DNA from: Litorivivens sp041619575
GTDB lineage: Bacteria; Pseudomonadota; Gammaproteobacteria; Pseudomonadales; Spongiibacteraceae
Length of the DNA: 7,588 nucleotides
Assembly (NCBI GenBank): GCA_041619575.1
Contig: JBFKDP010000199.1
Location: 1 to 7,588, forward strand
Reading direction: 5' to 3'
The notes under the pieces were generated by a model. That model was not told the DNA's origin and did not search any database. It saw only the letters and a list, made by a program, of their open reading frames with translations. A program made the translations under genes and the position numbers. Positions 6,208 through 7,588 of the stretch are shown here, piece by piece (within the stretch, counting starts at the first letter, position 1; each line of letters begins with the position of its first letter).

Positions 6208-6788
6208 TTGAGCAGGGTGATGAGGCTGATCACCGGCAGGCCAATAAGGGTGTTTGGGTCTTTGCCTTCCAGTTTTTCAAACAGGCTGATGCCCAGGCCC
6301 TCCACCTTGAAGCTGCCAGCGCAGTCCAGTGGTAGCTCTGCATCAACGTAGCGGCTTATCTGTAGCGGGCTGAGCGTACGGAACTGTACTGAAAACGCTT
6401 CGACAAGGCTGTTGCACTGGCCTTCCTCGGGTCCTATTACGCACAAGCCAGTATAGAAGGTGAGGTTTTGCCCGCTGCATTGGGTAAGCTGTTCCCTGGC
6501 TCTGGCAACGGTGCCGGGTTTGCCCAGCAGGTGGCCCTTGAGGCTGGGAACCTGGTCGGAGCCTACTACGATGTAGCCCGGATGGCTTTGTGCAACAGCG
6601 GCAGCTTTTTCCCGGGCGAGTCGTTCGGCGAGCTCAGGGGCCGATTCGCCTGCTTTTACCGATTCGTCGATTGCCGGGCTGATTTGTGTGAAAGTCAGCC
6701 CCAGTCGGCGCAACAACGCTGCCCGGTAGGGGGAGCCGGAGGCGAGAATCAGCGGTGGTTGGGCCTGCTTGGTCGGCTCGTTACTCAT
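6183..6788 (-). CDS. yceF: Maf-family nucleotide pyrophosphatase, YceF type (m7GTP)
   Basis: Maf/Ham1-fold nucleoside triphosphate pyrophosphatase (201 aa). E. coli YceF hydrolyses m7GTP and related nucleotides and is thought to keep modified nucleotides out of RNA; this protein aligns with it along its whole length. Visible family features are SGSPYRAALL (17-26, nucleotide-binding loop), DESV (41-44), GSDQV with Asp78 as probable general base, GKP (89-91), FYTG in mid-protein, and CAGSFKVEG followed by LEGKDPNTLIGLP near the C-terminus. ATG 6788 is supported by GAGGAG (6794-6799) 5 nt upstream. The gene is convergent with the HAD gene (25-bp overlap) and divergent from yceD, as in E. coli. 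It probably has a separate promoter, though I could not identify a good one. Assignment to the YceF rather than the YhdE branch rests on sequence likeness and on the neighbouring yceD. Confidence 0.93.
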   Translation of the reverse strand: MSNEPTKQAQPPLILASGSPYRAALLRRLGLTFTQISPAIDESVKAGESAPELAERLAREKAAAVAQSHPGYIVVGSDQVPSLKGHLLGKPGTVARAREQLTQCSGQNLTFYTGLCVIGPEEGQCNSLVEAFSVQFRTLSPLQISRYVDAELPLDCAGSFKVEGLGISLFEKLEGKDPNTLIGLPVISLITLLNQRGIAIP

Positions 6789-6798
6789 ATTTGCTCCT

Positions 6799-6814
6799 CA
6801 AATGCTGACATTTG
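6799..6814. repeat. 6-bp inverted repeat in the maf leader
   Basis: CAAATG (6799-6804) and CATTTG (6809-6814) are exact complements around a 4-base loop, directly abutting the maf Shine-Dalgarno (6794-6799) and sharing one base with it. It could be a small mRNA hairpin that affects maf translation or an operator-like palindrome. Short AT-rich repeats of this size also occur by chance. Confidence 0.4.
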
Positions 6815-6856
6815 CATGAAACATACTGATTTGCGGGCAGTTTAGCTGATTTTGCT

Positions 6857-6885
6857 TTGACAAAGGCAGGACTCGGCCCTATGAT
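6857..6885 (+). promoter_or_regulatory. Strong sigma70 promoter of the yceD-rpmF operon
   Basis: A consensus -35 TTGACA (6857-6862) and a near-consensus -10 TATGAT (6880-6885) are separated by exactly 17 bp. The start is expected at about 6891-6893, two to four bases before the yceD ATG at 6895. The bases between the -10 and the start are GC-rich (TGCGCGCC), the type of discriminator seen at stringently controlled ribosomal promoters, which would suit a ribosomal-protein operon. Confidence 0.85.
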
Positions 6886-6894
6886 TGCGCGCCT

Positions 6895-7416
6895 ATGCAA
6901 AGACAGCTACTGCCCCGACAGGTGGACGCCCGGAAGTTAACGAGCACTGATGTGCAGGTTTCAGGCTTTCAACCCGTCAGCGAGTTTCCCCGATTTGTCG
7001 CAGGACTTTACGACGCAAGCGGGGAAGTCGATATAGAGATGCACTTTTATCGAGATGAATCTTGGATTCACCGCATCAGTGCCTCACTGTCGACAGAGGT
7101 CTCGGTGATATGTCAGCGTTGCCTCAAGTCAATGCCATTGACTATCAATTCGCGTTTTGAATTGGGCATTGTCTGGACTGAAGAGCAGGCAAAGGCGCTT
7201 CCCCGGGATCTGGATTCTGTCATCCTCGGTGAGGAGATGCTGGATTTGCTGCCTCTGGTTGAGGACGAACTGATTATTGGTACGCCGTTTACCAATTACC
7301 ACCCGGTCGGGGAATGTCGACCAGCGGGACCGGTGGAATACGGCGAACCGAACGAGGGCGAGGTCGTACGGGACAACCCGTTCGCTGCGCTAAAAGATTT
7401 GAAATCTAGCGATTAA
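6895..7416 (+). CDS. yceD: Large ribosomal RNA subunit accumulation protein YceD (DUF177)
   Basis: YceD/DUF177 protein (173 aa), needed for normal 23S rRNA accumulation in bacteria and plants; the biochemical mechanism is not established. It has the family's CxxC pair Cys73/Cys76 (ICQRC), a later His136/Cys141 pair that resembles the corresponding His-Cys in E. coli YceD and could complete a metal site (inference), the acidic block LLPLVEDELI (118-127), and a C-terminal NPFAALKDLK (161-170). Start ATG 6895 is supported by alignment of MQRQLLP with MQKVKLP of E. coli YceD. No Shine-Dalgarno precedes it, and the promoter lies so close that translation may begin on an almost leaderless mRNA. rpmF follows after 20 bp, the conserved arrangement that links this gene to ribosome assembly. 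Confidence 0.95.
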   Translation: MQRQLLPRQVDARKLTSTDVQVSGFQPVSEFPRFVAGLYDASGEVDIEMHFYRDESWIHRISASLSTEVSVICQRCLKSMPLTINSRFELGIVWTEEQAKALPRDLDSVILGEEMLDLLPLVEDELIIGTPFTNYHPVGECRPAGPVEYGEPNEGEVVRDNPFAALKDLKSSD

Positions 7417-7436
7417 ACGCTGAGGAGCATTTAGCC

Positions 7437-7588
7437 ATGGCTGTACAGAAGAGTAAAAAGAGCCGGTCTCGCCGGGATATGCGTCGTTCACACGATGCGC
7501 TGAGCGGACCTGCTCTGGCTGTTGATTCAACGAGTGGTGAAACTCACCGCCGTCATCACGTGACTGCCGATGGTTTTTACCGCGGTCG
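7437..7588 (+). CDS. rpmF: 50S ribosomal protein L32 (partial, cut by window end)
   Basis: The first 50 residues of ribosomal protein L32 of the large subunit are present. The family opening MAVQKSKKSRSRR, the RRSHDAL block (16-22) and the HHVTADGFYRG end (40-50) match E. coli L32 (57 aa), so only about seven residues are missing beyond the window. A good Shine-Dalgarno GAGGAG (7422-7427) lies 9 nt before the ATG, unlike yceD upstream. It is the second gene of the yceD operon. This is the usual cysteine-free type, without the zinc-binding CxxC of some L32 paralogues in the part seen. Fatty-acid genes (plsX, fab) commonly follow, but none is visible here. Confidence 0.97.
   Translation, partial: MAVQKSKKSRSRRDMRRSHDALSGPALAVDSTSGETHRRHHVTADGFYRG

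Noticed and set aside
1..7588. Undescribed multi-gene system, mobile element, CRISPR, phage or defence module
   Set aside because: Apart from the epoxide hydrolase, every gene belongs to a known housekeeping family in conserved order. No direct repeats, integrase, transposase or cargo-like genes were found.

Overview
The window is a chromosomal housekeeping locus from a gammaproteobacterium. The evidence is the conserved gene order rne <- / -> rluC, a HAD phosphatase gene, maf (yceF) <-, yceD -> rpmF, together with protein sequences close to the Escherichia coli and Pseudomonas versions. RNase E even keeps E. coli residue numbering for its catalytic and zinc-link residues. The Pseudomonas-like order (rluC followed by a HAD hydrolase) and the NDPR motifs in RNase E suggest a Pseudomonas or Cellvibrio relative, but the genus cannot be fixed from the sequence alone.

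Layout. At the left edge is a tRNA-Ser(UGA) gene on the minus strand with its own strong promoter. Diverging from it is a 335-residue soluble epoxide hydrolase of the alpha/beta-hydrolase fold (205-1212, +). This gene converges on rne (1271-3988, -), and a single perfect hairpin terminator lies between them. A 596-bp gene-free stretch (3989-4584) separates rne from the divergent rluC (4585-5535, +). It appears to hold a very long rne 5' leader starting from a good promoter only about 23 bp from the rluC start codon, a stem that would sequester the extreme 5' end of that leader, several smaller hairpins, and a candidate rluC promoter inside the region also transcribed for rne.

rluC is followed after 9 bp by a HAD-family phosphatase gene (5545-6207, +); both appear to use TTG start codons. 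The HAD gene runs tail to tail into maf/yceF (6183-6788, -) with a 25-bp overlap. Diverging from maf is the yceD-rpmF operon, driven by a near-consensus promoter placed so close to the yceD ATG that the transcript would be almost leaderless. rpmF is cut by the window end.

Most genes serve RNA and ribosome biology: RNase E (mRNA decay and rRNA/tRNA processing), RluC (23S rRNA pseudouridines), YceD (23S rRNA accumulation), L32 (50S protein) and a serine tRNA. The Maf and HAD proteins are probable small-molecule phosphatases or nucleotide-pool cleaners. The epoxide hydrolase is the one accessory metabolic gene. I saw no mobile element, CRISPR array, toxin-antitoxin or defence module, and no undescribed multi-gene system. 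The most unusual signals are regulatory: the rne leader architecture and the near-leaderless yceD transcript.
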